Program-made: the position numbers and the translations under genes
The notes under the pieces: generated by a model
Told to the model about the DNA's origin: nothing
The model's database searches: none
The model's input: the letters and a program-made list of their open reading frames with translations, nothing else
In this document: positions 9,486 through 17,723 of the stretch, piece by piece
Layout of the letters: each line of letters opens with the position of its first letter
Position numbering within the stretch: the stretch's first letter is position 1
Assembly (NCBI GenBank): GCA_000961765.1
Contig: LADT01000038.1
Span: 1-33,890, forward strand
Source: Clostridiaceae bacterium BRH_c20a
GTDB taxonomy: Bacteria; Bacillota; Peptococcia; Peptococcales; BICA1-8
Reading direction: 5' to 3'
Length of the DNA: 33,890 bases

Positions 9486-9767
9486 TTATCTTTGGAAACA
9501 GTCGCGGCAATAAACAGGTTTTGTCCCATTAGGCTTAAAGGGAACCTGAGTTTGTACACCGCAGCTTGAACATGTTGCAGAAAACATTTGTCTTTGACCG
9601 CTGTTGGAATTACTAGTTGTACGTTGTTTGCGAACTTTCCGGCATGAAGGACATCTTTGTGGTTCGTTCTGAAATCCTTTTTCTGCATAGAATTCCTGTT
9701 CACTAGCGGAAAAAACAAAATCGCTATCACAGTCTTTGCAGGTAAGGGTTTTGTCTTGAAGTGCCAT
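9486..9767 (-). CDS. Small zinc-ribbon protein
   Basis: This 93-residue protein has four CxxC pairs: CKDC near residue 10, CPSC near 40, CSSC near 70 and CRDC near 88. The middle is basic and Ser/Asn/Gln-rich. It fits the family of probable zinc-ribbon domain proteins (zf-trcl type) common in Firmicutes and other bacteria, whose function is not established; nucleic acid binding is plausible. GGAGGT sits seven bases before the ATG. The gene is monocistronic, on the opposite strand to its neighbours, and ends at a bidirectional terminator. Longer frames across the same region on either strand lack these motifs and are shadows. Confidence 0.85.
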   Translation of the reverse strand: MALQDKTLTCKDCDSDFVFSASEQEFYAEKGFQNEPQRCPSCRKVRKQRTTSNSNSGQRQMFSATCSSCGVQTQVPFKPNGTKPVYCRDCFQR

Positions 9768-10088
9768 TTTATTAACCTCCTTTTTGGTGGATTACCGAAT
9801 ACTGTTATCTGGATACCTAATAAACCACCTGAAGGAGATTTAAGCATAGTCCTAAAATAACAGTCGGTCTTACATCTTATAGTATAAAGGTAAAAATTGA
9901 TATTGGCAAGGATTAGATGTATTTATTTTGGGATAATCTTCTACGGTATAACTAAGGCTTCGCTTCTCTAGGTTAAGGTTAAGAAAAAAATAATTCGAGG
10001 TTTAGGATGTAAAAATTTGAAAAATATAATGGTTAGGATATACTAAGGGAGGAAGTATTTACACTATCACTAGAAGGAGGAATTTACA
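9768..10088. other. Intergenic region between zinc-ribbon gene and yajQ
   Basis: About 320 bases carry divergent leaders. A short repeat of the CTAGCG/TTAACC family (AAGGCTTCGCTTC then TAGGTTAAGGTTAAG) lies at 9951-9985. I see no Dehalobox-like TTAAT-N4-ATTAA operator ahead of the yajQ-rdhA pair and no clear promoter hexamers. Confidence 0.5.
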
Positions 10089-10586
10089 ATGGCCAAAGAT
10101 GAATCTTTTGATGTAGTTTCTGAAGTAAATATGCAGGAGGTTGATAATGCTGTAAATCAAACAAATAAAGAAATTAAGCAGCGTTTTGATTTCAAAAATA
10201 GTAAATCAGAGGTTAGTTTAGAAGAAGATAAAAAAGAAATAAAGATTATTGCTGATGATGACTTTAAACTAAGGAATGTCATTGATATTTTACAATCTAA
10301 ACTTATAAGAAGGCAAGTTTCCATCAAAAACCTGGAATATGGAAAAGTGGAGGAGGCTAGCGGTGGGACGGTTCGCCAGATAATAAAGGTACAACAGGGA
10401 ATAGAAACAGAATTAGCAAAGAAAATTGTTAAAGATATTAAAAACCTAAAAATTAAAGTACAGACCCAAATAATGAATGATCAGATTAGAGTATCAGGAA
10501 AAGCTCGAGATGACTTACAGGCTGTTATTAAATTTTTAAGAGAACAGGAATATAACATCGAACTGCAGTTTATTAATTACCGTTAA
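10089..10586 (+). CDS. yajQ: YajQ-family nucleotide-binding protein
   Basis: The 165 residues match the full length of the YajQ/UPF0234 family. Visible hallmarks are the opening [42 protein letters not shown], and the ending QVRVSG-like segment (here [16 protein letters not shown]) with LQFINYR. Some members of this family have been shown to bind cyclic di-GMP and act with transcription factors, and others have been linked to nucleic acid binding. AAGGAGG precedes the ATG. Its stop is 13 bases before the rdhA-like gene, which has its own GGAGG, so the two are probably one transcript. Whether it influences that protein is unknown. Confidence 0.95.
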   Translation: MAKDESFDVVSEVNMQEVDNAVNQTNKEIKQRFDFKNSKSEVSLEEDKKEIKIIADDDFKLRNVIDILQSKLIRRQVSIKNLEYGKVEEASGGTVRQIIKVQQGIETELAKKIVKDIKNLKIKVQTQIMNDQIRVSGKARDDLQAVIKFLREQEYNIELQFINYR

Positions 10587-10599
10587 TTTTGGAGGTAGA

Positions 10600-11958
10600 A
10601 TGTTGGTTAGTTTATTAGTATTTATGGGCTGGTTACTCCTGCTTGGAATAGTTATTTTATTGATTCTAATGGTGAAAACTTTACAGGTTGAAGGGGAAAC
10701 CAATAAAATACAAAGGCTTCTTTTCCCTCTGGTTCCATTATTGATAGTAAGTACAGCTATCTTAACTTTTGATTTTCCTTTTAAGGCTTATTTCCTTGTT
10801 TTTGGTGAATTGCTAGTATTAATAATATTCCTACTATTAATACTTCCTAATGGTGAAGTTATTACTCAGGATAACCCTTCTAGTTCAGGACAATTGGACG
10901 AGAGGGATATCATGTTTGCTAGGGCAAACTACCAGCAGGGAAATGAAAACTATCGAGATTATTACAGCCGAAACCCTCAACGAAAAGAAATTGATGATAA
11001 TATTCGTAGCATGCCTAATCTTTGCAGTCCAGGAACCTTTACTTACAATCCTTTGGATGCAGCTGTTGCAGATGCTGCTTTTGTTTTTTTGGGTGATATA
11101 CGCCATCTGGCTGAAGGAGAAATAAATTCCCAAAAGCTAGAGGTAGAATCTGAAAAAATAAGCTTAAGATTAAAAGGCTTGGCTCAATACTATGGAGCGA
11201 AATTAGTGGGTATTACTGAAATAAAGCCTTATCACTATTACTCACACAGAGGGCGGCATCCTGAGGTTTATGGAGAAAAAATAGATAAACATGACAGGTA
11301 TGCTATTGTTTTTGCAGTGGAGATGGATTATGAAATTATGAAGGGTGCTCCCCAAATCCAAGTAGTAGCTGAGTCATCACGGCAGTATATTGAAGGGGCA
11401 AAAATTGGGATGATGTTAGCTTATTATATTCGGCAATTAGGATATCATGCCCGTAACCACATGGATGGCAACTATCTGGTAGTTGCTCCTTTATTGGCGC
11501 AAGATGCGGGATTAGGAGAAATAGGCCGCATGGGAATCTTGGTTACTGAAGAATTTGGGCCTCGGGTACGACTAGGTGTTGTTACTACTGATTTGCCCGT
11601 GATACCGGACAAACCAGTTGATTTTGGCGTGCAAAATTTCTGTATTATATGTAAAAAGTGTGCCCAGACCTGTCCTTCTCAGGCTATACCCCACGGTGAT
11701 AAGGAAAAAGTTGGCGAGATAAAAAGATGGAAAATCAATCAAGAAAGCTGCTATACCTTCTGGCGGAAAGCGGGAACAGATTGTGGTGTTTGCATGAGCA
11801 CCTGTCCCTACAGTAAGCCAAATACAATTTTACATAAATTTGTTCGCTTTAGTATCCGAAGATCCCAATTTGCTAGAAAAATGTTTCTGCTTTTAGATGA
11901 TTATATATATGGCAAAAGACCGTTGTCACTTAAGAAACCCAAATGGATGGAGTTGTAA
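10600..11958 (+). CDS. Membrane-anchored reductive-dehalogenase-like corrinoid/iron-sulfur protein
   Basis: The 452-residue protein starts with three hydrophobic helices (about 3-25, 40-57, 63-83) and has no Tat twin-arginine signal. An RdhA-type region follows: LDERDIMFARANYQQG near 100, SHRGRHPEVYG near 215, and the conserved GLGEIGRMGILVTEEFGPRVRL block near 306-327. At the C-terminus are two ferredoxin-like cluster motifs, C348/C351/C354/C358 and C384/C395/C398/C402. RdhA enzymes reductively remove halogens using a corrinoid and two [4Fe-4S] clusters. Here the anchor is fused rather than supplied by RdhB, and no rdhB, rdhC or CprK-like regulator is nearby. Epoxyqueuosine reductase QueG shares the fold but is shorter and soluble. 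Substrate and cobamide binding are unproven. Confidence 0.8.
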   Translation: MLVSLLVFMGWLLLLGIVILLILMVKTLQVEGETNKIQRLLFPLVPLLIVSTAILTFDFPFKAYFLVFGELLVLIIFLLLILPNGEVITQDNPSSSGQLDERDIMFARANYQQGNENYRDYYSRNPQRKEIDDNIRSMPNLCSPGTFTYNPLDAAVADAAFVFLGDIRHLAEGEINSQKLEVESEKISLRLKGLAQYYGAKLVGITEIKPYHYYSHRGRHPEVYGEKIDKHDRYAIVFAVEMDYEIMKGAPQIQVVAESSRQYIEGAKIGMMLAYYIRQLGYHARNHMDGNYLVVAPLLAQDAGLGEIGRMGILVTEEFGPRVRLGVVTTDLPVIPDKPVDFGVQNFCIICKKCAQTCPSQAIPHGDKEKVGEIKRWKINQESCYTFWRKAGTDCGVCMSTCPYSKPNTILHKFVRFSIRRSQFARKMFLLLDDYIYGKRPLSLKKPKWMEL

Positions 11959-12014
11959 TAAATTACCAAGCGATAGGCATTATCAATTATAGGTTTTTTT
12001 AGTTTTCATTTATT

Positions 12015-12070
12015 CTTAACCTAGCGAACAAAGTGAAGCGAAACCTTAATCTAACGAAGTGAAATCTAAA
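12015..12070. repeat. CTAGCGAAGCGAAA/CCTTAACC-family repeat
   Basis: It reads CTTAACCTAGCG...AAGTGAAGCGAAACC then TTAATCTAACGAAGTGAAATC: two diverged copies in tandem, abutting the terminator hairpin. Confidence 0.75.
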
Positions 12071-12094
12071 TAAGGACCGAAAGGTTCTTATTTT
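12068..12094 (+). terminator. Hairpin terminator downstream of the yajQ-rdhA pair
   Basis: Eleven-base arms AAATAAGGACC and GGTTCTTATTT pair with one G-U, around a GAAA tetraloop, and end in TTTT. Confidence 0.7.
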
Positions 12095-12149
12095 ACTGAG
12101 AATGCTTTTCAATTGCGTCTGATAATTAAAAAAATTTAAAAAATAAGTA

Positions 12150-12178
12150 TTGAAATAAGTAGAATGGTGTCGTAAAAT
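12150..12178 (+). promoter_or_regulatory. Sigma-A-type promoter of the permease gene
   Basis: TTGAAA (12150-12155), a 17-base spacer and TAAAAT (12173-12178) place transcription start near 12185, about 90 bases before the chosen permease start. Confidence 0.65.
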
Positions 12179-12194
12179 GACATTACTGGTTAGT

Positions 12195-12208
12195 CCTCAT
12201 CAATGAGG
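12195..12208. promoter_or_regulatory. Operator-like palindrome in the permease leader
   Basis: CCTCAT-CA-ATGAGG is a perfect 6+6 inverted repeat about 10 bases after the predicted transcription start. It could be the operator of the FCD regulator encoded downstream; that link is an inference. Confidence 0.4.
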
Positions 12209-12274
12209 AGGATAAGGTGCACCTTGTATAATCAGCGTAGTAAAAATTATCTTAATTTATTGGGAGGGCTTATA

Positions 12275-13666
12275 TTGGATACTCAAGTAACATTAAATTC
12301 ACTGCATTACATCTATTTTGCAATTGTTATTCTAATTATTGGTGTAATGGTAGCTCGAAGAGACACTGTTTTACCTTGTATTATCGGTCTTTTCGTAATT
12401 GGCTTAACTGCAACAAGTAGTATTGTCGGTGCCGTTCAAGTAATGTTTAATGCCTTAATGGCCGCCGGTGGGGAGTTTTTAGGACTTATAGTTGTTATTT
12501 CACTAGTTGTTGCCATGAGTAAGGCTATGGCTGATACAGGGACAGATTATTTAGTAATGCGCCCTGCAGCCAAAATAATGGTAAACAGAAATATTGCCTT
12601 TTTCTCAATGGGTATTGCTATGATGGTTGTTTCTTGGTTCGTTTGGCCTTCTCCTGCTGTTGCCTTAATTGGTGCTTTACTGTTACCGGTTGCGGTAAGA
12701 GCCGGACTGCCGGTAATTGGTGCCGCTATTGCTATGAATATTTTTGGACATGGTATAGGCTTATCTAGTGACTGGATTATTCAGGGGGCTCCTGGTATCA
12801 CAGCTAGTGCGGCTGGATTACCTGATGCTACTGCTGTAACTTATCCTGGTGCACCTTTATATATCGTAATGGCTGTTGTTACTGTAGCTGTTGCTTTTAT
12901 AATGCTGCAAAGGGATTTAAAGAAGAATGCTGCCAGCTATAATAAAGAATTAGCCTCGGCTACCAAAGACATGGAAAATAAAGACCGTAAGTTTAGTACT
13001 GTCTCCTATATTTTTGCTATCCTTATTCCTCTAGTATTTGTTGCTGATGTTGTAGCTATGTTAATGCTGGATTTAAAAGGTGGAGATGCAACTGCCTTAA
13101 TTGGTGGAACAGCTTTAGCTATTACTGCCGCTTTAGCAATGGCAGAGTTTAAAGGAGATTCCTTAGAGAAAGTCACCGATTATGTTAGAGACGGATTCCT
13201 CTTTGGTATTAAAATTTTTGCTCCTGTTATAGTCATTGGTGCTTTTTTCTTCTTAGGTAGTGAAGGTACTGCTAAGGCTATTCTAGGACCAGAAGCAACT
13301 GGTTTGCTAAGTGATTTAGGAAACTATCTTGCACAAAATGCACCGTTGAGTAAAGCTCCTGTTGCTTTTATCACTTTAATAATCGGTGCGATTACAGGCT
13401 TAGACGGTTCCGGTTTCTCAGGTTTACCCCTTGTAGGTTCTTTGGCTCAAACCTTCGGTACTGCTGTTGATGGTAATGTAGGTGTGATTGCTGCCCTAGG
13501 TCAAATCAGCTCAGTTTGGGTTGGTGGAGGAACAATAATTCCCTGGGGTCTTATACCAGTTGCTGCGATTTGTGGAGTAGAACCAATGGAATTAGCTCGT
13601 AGAAACTTTATCCCTGTAGTTATTGGCTTTTTTGTTACTACCATTGTTGCTATCTTTTTAATATAA
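12275..13666 (+). CDS. Polytopic permease, ion-transporter (GntP/NhaC-like) type
   Basis: The 463-residue protein is almost entirely hydrophobic, with about 11-12 membrane helices in two halves joined by a charged loop near residues 215-245 (LQRDLKKN...KDMENKDRK). Proline- and glycine-rich re-entrant stretches such as WFVWPSPAVALIGALLLP, FGHGIGLSSDWIIQGAPG and GLDGSGFSGLPLVGSLA are typical of ion-transporter superfamily carriers for organic anions or sodium exchange. The substrate cannot be named. The TTG at 12275 is preferred because GGGAGGG precedes it; the in-frame ATG at 12203 lies within the leader palindrome. An FCD-domain regulator gene follows 37 bases later and probably controls it. 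Confidence 0.8.
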   Translation: MDTQVTLNSLHYIYFAIVILIIGVMVARRDTVLPCIIGLFVIGLTATSSIVGAVQVMFNALMAAGGEFLGLIVVISLVVAMSKAMADTGTDYLVMRPAAKIMVNRNIAFFSMGIAMMVVSWFVWPSPAVALIGALLLPVAVRAGLPVIGAAIAMNIFGHGIGLSSDWIIQGAPGITASAAGLPDATAVTYPGAPLYIVMAVVTVAVAFIMLQRDLKKNAASYNKELASATKDMENKDRKFSTVSYIFAILIPLVFVADVVAMLMLDLKGGDATALIGGTALAITAALAMAEFKGDSLEKVTDYVRDGFLFGIKIFAPVIVIGAFFFLGSEGTAKAILGPEATGLLSDLGNYLAQNAPLSKAPVAFITLIIGAITGLDGSGFSGLPLVGSLAQTFGTAVDGNVGVIAALGQISSVWVGGGTIIPWGLIPVAAICGVEPMELARRNFIPVVIGFFVTTIVAIFLI

Positions 13667-13703
13667 TAATATTATAATTCTTTAATTATAGAGGTGTAGT
13701 TAC

Positions 13704-14423
13704 TTGCTGACTCGTCGGGATAGAAAAAAATACCATGTCTTGGAAATAATCGAAAACAGTACAATACCTGTAGGTGCTAGTCATGTAAGTAGTGAATTGT
13801 CTAAGCTTGGTATACATGTAAGTGAGGCTACAGCTGGTCGCTTTTTGGTAGAGTTTGATAAAGATGGCTTGACTCAAAAAGATGGCTATAAAGGGCGTAT
13901 TTTAACCAAATTAGGTGAAAATGAGTTAAAACAGATGCAGATGCAGCATGATCGGATGGAATATGGTGAGCAGTTCTTTAATATTCTAGATGGCAAGACG
14001 GAAAAGGGATTAGTAGATGTTTTAGTCGCCAGACGAGCAATAGAAAGAGAATTGGCTCGTTTGGCTGCCCTAAACTTGACTGACGAGATTGAACAGGAAA
14101 TGAAAGAAATTATCAAAAGGCAGCAAATGGAGGCAGAAAGATATAATACAAACCAGCATGATGCTGTGTTTCACGCCTTAATTGCTAGATCGGCGGATAA
14201 TAAGGTTTTGGAAGCTATGTTAAATATTATAAGACAGGATGTCCAGCTTGTTCCTGCTTTAGAGTATATACGCAAGCAGGTCAATAGTTTTATCGTTGTT
14301 GATCATATCAAAATTATGGAAGCTATTATCAAAAGAGATCCTGATGCTGCTGAAGCGGAAATGATTAATCATATCGAAAATTTGATTAGAGATGTTAAAA
14401 AGTTTTGGACAAGCAAAGGATAA
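13704..14423 (+). CDS. Winged-helix plus FCD-domain transcription regulator
   Basis: The 239-residue protein joins an N-terminal winged helix (about 10-70; VLEIIENSTIPVGASHVSSEL, SEATAGRFLVEF) to an FCD ligand-binding domain (about 85-230). The helix resembles the NrpR/RNase R type (HTH_12) rather than the GntR helix usual for FCD proteins. Candidate FCD metal ligands are visible: the Asp and His of HDAVFH near 155 and the histidines of DHIKIMEAI and INHIENL. FCD domains commonly bind carboxylates, which fits regulation of the adjacent permease. TTG at 13704 with GAGGTG upstream is the start. The gene closes its transcript at a strong terminator. Confidence 0.8.
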   Translation: MLTRRDRKKYHVLEIIENSTIPVGASHVSSELSKLGIHVSEATAGRFLVEFDKDGLTQKDGYKGRILTKLGENELKQMQMQHDRMEYGEQFFNILDGKTEKGLVDVLVARRAIERELARLAALNLTDEIEQEMKEIIKRQQMEAERYNTNQHDAVFHALIARSADNKVLEAMLNIIRQDVQLVPALEYIRKQVNSFIVVDHIKIMEAIIKRDPDAAEAEMINHIENLIRDVKKFWTSKG

Positions 14424-14430
14424 TAACTAT

Positions 14431-14460
14431 ATTCCTGCCATAAGGCAGGAATTTTTTTTT
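14431..14460 (+). terminator. Terminator after the FCD regulator gene
   Basis: ATTCCTGCC-ATAA-GGCAGGAAT followed by nine T residues is a textbook intrinsic terminator. Confidence 0.92.
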
Positions 14461-14545
14461 AACTATAGAAATAAATAAATGACTTTGTATGAATACTATT
14501 TTATGTATAATTAATTTGTATTTTTAATGTAGGAGGTGGACAAGC

Positions 14546-15211
14546 ATGTTTAAAAATAAAATGCTTATATTTATTTTAATTATTTGCCTTTTTATTACGT
14601 TAAGTTTAGGTTGTTCAAGGGGTGAAAAGGGTAAGGTGGATGAAAAACCACCAGAAACCAAACCACCGGAGGAACCGGCAAAGAAAGAACTGACCATACA
14701 GGACGTTTATCCCCTAAATCAAGGAGACTACTTGAAGTTTGCTGGTTCCGGCAATGAATACGCGGCATTTGAGCAAAAGGTGTTATTCCGAGAAGGAGAT
14801 AGAATTCAGCTGCAATCGGCAACAGGTGGCACAGTGATGGCATTTATTTATGAAATTAAGGATGGACAATTGATGGTTGTCTATAGTCAGGAAGAATTTT
14901 ATGAAGAAGAAAACATTTTAAATAGGGAAAATGAAATGTCAGAAGTAATTTTGAAAGAACCAATTGAAGCAGGAAATACCTGGGAGTCAGGTGAAAAGCA
15001 ATATACAATTGAGGCAATAGATGCTGTGATAACTACTCCCGCTGGAGAATTTAAGGATTGCATTCAGATTTCAGTTGCTACGGATGAATACAATTATAGA
15101 AGCAATGTGTTTTATAAACCTGGTTTAGGTTTAATTAAGCAGGAATATATTTCAGATGATTACCAGGTTGTAGCTGAGCTTGAGCAATACAATGTAAAAA
15201 CTTTCCGGTAG
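14546..15211 (+). CDS. Secreted lipoprotein of unknown function
   Basis: The 221-residue protein has a lipoprotein signal peptide with lipobox LSLGC and Cys23 as the lipidated residue. A Lys/Glu/Pro-rich spacer (about 24-48, with KPPETKPPEEP) follows, then a globular domain. The mature part, from DVYPLNQGDYLKFAGSGNEY to GLGLIKQEYISDD, resembles small beta-rich lipoproteins of Firmicutes with no assigned role. It should sit on the outer face of the membrane. AGGAGGT lies upstream of the ATG, and a TATAAT-like -10 is at 14506-14511. The gene is flanked by a terminator upstream and a nucleoside kinase about 107 bases downstream. Confidence 0.8.
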   Translation: MFKNKMLIFILIICLFITLSLGCSRGEKGKVDEKPPETKPPEEPAKKELTIQDVYPLNQGDYLKFAGSGNEYAAFEQKVLFREGDRIQLQSATGGTVMAFIYEIKDGQLMVVYSQEEFYEEENILNRENEMSEVILKEPIEAGNTWESGEKQYTIEAIDAVITTPAGEFKDCIQISVATDEYNYRSNVFYKPGLGLIKQEYISDDYQVVAELEQYNVKTFR

Positions 15212-15318
15212 GTTTTCTACTGGATTGTTTTCTTTTCAACTAGAAAGATAAATATGATTATTTAGTTTTTAATTTTATAAAAAGGGGTAAAGATAACTAA
15301 ACAGAGTGAGGTGGAATC

Positions 15319-16977
15319 ATGAACGAAGTAATCATTACACTAGAAAACGGGGAAACTGTTCGGGTAGAAGAAGGTACTACTTTAAAGGAACTTGTTAAGA
15401 AAATCAATATAAGTACTGAATCACCTATTGTAGCAGCACAAGTAAATAATGAATTAAAGGAGCTTAGTGAGGCTCTTATTAAGTCTTCGCAAGTAAAGTT
15501 CTTTGATTTATCAACGGAAATTGGAATGGGTATTTATGTAAGAAGTCTATCATTTGTATTTATTAGAGCTGCCAGGGAAATAATTCCTGAGTGCTGCTCC
15601 GTTAGCGTTGAACATTCCTTAGCCAAAGGCTTATATTGCGAAATAAAAGGTAAGGCATTAACCTTTTATATTGTTAAAAAAATTGAAGAAAGGATGAAAG
15701 AAATAATTGCTGCTGATGAACCTTTTGAAAAAAGAAAGGTTACAAAAGAGGAAGCGGTTGAGATATTTGAAAAGGATGGTCAAACTGATAAGGTTAGGAT
15801 ATTAAAATATCTAACTAAACCCAAGGGTAATATCTATAAGCTTGGTTGGCTTCATGATTTTTTTTATGGTTATTTAGTTCCCAGTACCGGCTATTTAAAA
15901 CATTTTAGCCTGCAATTTCACCTGCCTGGTGTTATAATTCGTTATCCTACCATGGCAAAGCCTAATCAACTTCCCGAATATATTCCCCAGCCAAAGTTAG
16001 CCGCAATTTTTTATGAAGCAGAACGTTGGGGAGAAATAATGGAAGTAGATACTATTGCAGCTCTTAATGATCTAGTAGTAAATGAAAAATTATCAACAAT
16101 TATCAGGGTGGCGGAGGCTTTACATGAAAAGAAAATTGCCAATATTGCTGATGAGATTTATAACCATAAAGATCGCGGTAATGTTATCTTAATTGCAGGT
16201 CCATCTTCTTCCGGCAAAACAACCTTTGCTCAGAGGCTTATGGTTCAGCTCATGGTTAATGGCTTAAAACCAGTATCCATATCTGTTGATGACTATTTTG
16301 TTAGCCGGGAAAATACTCCTATGGACGAAAAAGGAGAGGCGGATTTTGAAGCTTTAGAAGCCATCGACTTGGAATTACTAAATGACCATCTATCTAAACT
16401 TATACAGGGTGAAGAAATTGAAATACCTACCTTTAATTTTCAAGCTGGACATAAAGAATATTTGGGTAAAAAACTGCAAATAAAACCAGACCAACCTATT
16501 ATTATTGAAGGAATTCATGGTTTGAATGAAAAGCTGACTTACTCAATACCTAAGGACCACAAATATAAAATATATATTTCGGCCCTTACCCAGCTAAATA
16601 TTGATAATCATAACCGAGTTCCAACAACAGATGCAAGGAAGATTAGAAGAATGGTAAGAGATAATCAGTTTCGAGGGACAGATGCCATAAGAACTATTCG
16701 TCTTTGGCCATCAGTAAGAAGAGGGGAAGATAAGAATATCTTTCCTTTCCAGGAAGATGCTGATATTATGTTTAATTCCGCTTTAATTTATGAACTTGCA
16801 GTACTAAAACCTTATGCCGAGCAATTATTAAAGGCCATTGGCCCTGAGTATGAAGAACATTTAGAGGCTCAAAGGTTACTAAGGCTGTTAAGCTATGTGC
16901 TGCCTGCCGGTTGTGACAACATTCCATCCAATTCGATCCTTAGAGAATTTATCGGCGAAAGCTGTTTTGTACATTAA
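15319..16977 (+). CDS. TGS-domain nucleoside (uridine-type) kinase
   Basis: The 552-residue protein contains an N-terminal TGS domain (about 1-60), a threonyl-tRNA-synthetase-like second additional domain (about 65-230) and a phosphoribulokinase/uridine kinase domain (about 285-490). The P-loop is GPSSSGKTT with Lys300. Downstream SVDDYFVSRENTP and IIIEGIHGLNEKL match uridine kinases. This fusion is a recognised architecture in Firmicutes and other anaerobes. It is presumed to phosphorylate nucleosides in salvage, but substrate specificity and the role of the synthetase-like domains are not settled. The ATG at 15319 has GAGGTGG upstream. It appears monocistronic. Confidence 0.9.
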   Translation: MNEVIITLENGETVRVEEGTTLKELVKKINISTESPIVAAQVNNELKELSEALIKSSQVKFFDLSTEIGMGIYVRSLSFVFIRAAREIIPECCSVSVEHSLAKGLYCEIKGKALTFYIVKKIEERMKEIIAADEPFEKRKVTKEEAVEIFEKDGQTDKVRILKYLTKPKGNIYKLGWLHDFFYGYLVPSTGYLKHFSLQFHLPGVIIRYPTMAKPNQLPEYIPQPKLAAIFYEAERWGEIMEVDTIAALNDLVVNEKLSTIIRVAEALHEKKIANIADEIYNHKDRGNVILIAGPSSSGKTTFAQRLMVQLMVNGLKPVSISVDDYFVSRENTPMDEKGEADFEALEAIDLELLNDHLSKLIQGEEIEIPTFNFQAGHKEYLGKKLQIKPDQPIIIEGIHGLNEKLTYSIPKDHKYKIYISALTQLNIDNHNRVPTTDARKIRRMVRDNQFRGTDAIRTIRLWPSVRRGEDKNIFPFQEDADIMFNSALIYELAVLKPYAEQLLKAIGPEYEEHLEAQRLLRLLSYVLPAGCDNIPSNSILREFIGESCFVH

Positions 16978-16984
16978 TAAAAGA

Positions 16985-17157
16985 AGTGGCTAGTGGCTAG
17001 TGATAAGTCTATAGTCTATCGTCTATCGTCTATGGTCTAATGTATATAATATGGTTTCCTTAATCTAGCGAAGCAGAATCTAAGTTTTTGTTTTTTCCTC
17101 AACCTCAACCTAGCGAAGCGAAACCTTAGCCTTAGTCATACTGTAGCACTGTAGCAC
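16985..17157. repeat. Mixed heptamer, CTAGCGAAGC and octamer repeats
   Basis: In order: GTGGCTA and GTCTATC/GTCTATA heptamers (16985-17039), CTTAATCTAGCGAAGC and TCAACCTAGCGAAGCGAAAC words (17059-17134), then an ACTGTAGC octamer array (17139-17157). No gene is visible here. Confidence 0.75.
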
Positions 17158-17158
17158 G

Positions 17159-17186
17159 AAAGACCTGCCCGAAAAGGCAGGTCTTT
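17159..17186 (-). terminator. Hairpin between nucleoside kinase and DUF2892 genes
   Basis: Perfect 11-base arms AAAGACCTGCC and GGCAGGTCTTT surround CGAAAA. The T-rich side is on the + strand (TTTCTCTTT), but it lies just past the - strand gene and probably serves both directions. Confidence 0.6.
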
Positions 17187-17190
17187 CTCT

Positions 17191-17448
17191 TTATATTGTT
17201 TCATATTGTGCAACGGGTGTCTGCATCCTTCTTTCTTCCCTCACCGGTTGTTGTTCACTAATTTCATCCTCTTTAGTAGATATACCCAGTAAATAAAGCA
17301 TAGGACAAAATCTTGTCACGCCTTCGGCTACTTTTCCAGAACCTAAAGCCATCAAGGAATAAGAATCCCTATTTATGCCCATACCTAGCATAAATAAGCC
17401 ACCCCAGATTCTTATTAAAGCATCCACATCGCCAACATTTTTTTCCAT
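17191..17448 (-). CDS. DUF2892 (YgaP-like) small membrane protein
   Basis: The 85-residue protein matches the DUF2892 pattern: NVGDVDALIRIWGGLFMLGMG at residues 4-24, a second hydrophobic segment, and RFCPMLYLLGIST near 46-58. A polar tail follows. Related domains are found alone or fused to rhodanese. The arginine and cysteine of the RFCP block are conserved, but the function is not established. Only weakly hydrophobic helices are visible, so the topology is uncertain. AAGGAGGT lies ahead of the ATG on the - strand. It is a single-gene unit facing a hairpin terminator. Confidence 0.8.
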   Translation of the reverse strand: MEKNVGDVDALIRIWGGLFMLGMGINRDSYSLMALGSGKVAEGVTRFCPMLYLLGISTKEDEISEQQPVREERRMQTPVAQYETI

Positions 17449-17502
17449 TTCATTAACCTCCTTATTTTAAAATAGTTAAAGTAAAAAATGGATAGGAAGG
17501 TA

Positions 17503-17612
17503 AGATTCCACTTCGTTAGATTAAGATTTCACTACATTTCATTCCGTTAGATTATTTTAAAAAATCTAGCGAAGCGAAATCTCAACCTCAATCTCAACCT
17601 CAACCTCGCCTT
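17503..17612. repeat. CTAGCGAAGCGAAA/CCTCAACC-family repeat with inverted arms
   Basis: The left arm (CACTTCGTTAGATTAAGATTTC and ATTCCGTTAGATT) is the approximate inverse of the right arm (AATCTAGCGAAGCGAAATC), and a (CCTCAA)n-like tail follows. The segment can form a large cruciform or hairpin between divergent genes. Confidence 0.7.
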
Positions 17613-17723
17613 TATTATTTTTCCTAATATTATCTAGAATAATGACTGTGAAATACAGGGAAACTAAGGTAGAAGAATAGATTTTCGATAAGTTACACAT
17701 ATTAATTTTGCGGAGGGTTAACC

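Larger units (their letters stand above)
11959..12274. other. Intergenic region between rdhA-like gene and permease
   Basis: About 315 bases. They contain a CTAGCGAA-family repeat (12015-12070), a terminator hairpin (12068-12094), a near-consensus promoter (12150-12178) and a short palindrome (12195-12208). The open frame reaching back to 12203 is discounted as leader. Confidence 0.7.

Noticed and set aside
9449-9860. Longer frames on both strands across the zinc-ribbon gene
   Set aside because: They lack ribosome sites and family motifs; the 93-residue frame has four CxxC pairs and GGAGGT.
10600-11958. Calling the RdhA-like gene epoxyqueuosine reductase (queG)
   Set aside because: QueG is soluble with a different N-terminus and lacks the membrane helices and the ERDIMFAR-type segment; the shared feature is only the corrinoid/2x[4Fe-4S] fold. 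A tree would settle it.
16978-17200. IS element or transposase remnant in the repeat-rich spacers
   Set aside because: No frame with transposase motifs is present; the inverted arms are short and tied to microsatellite-like words.
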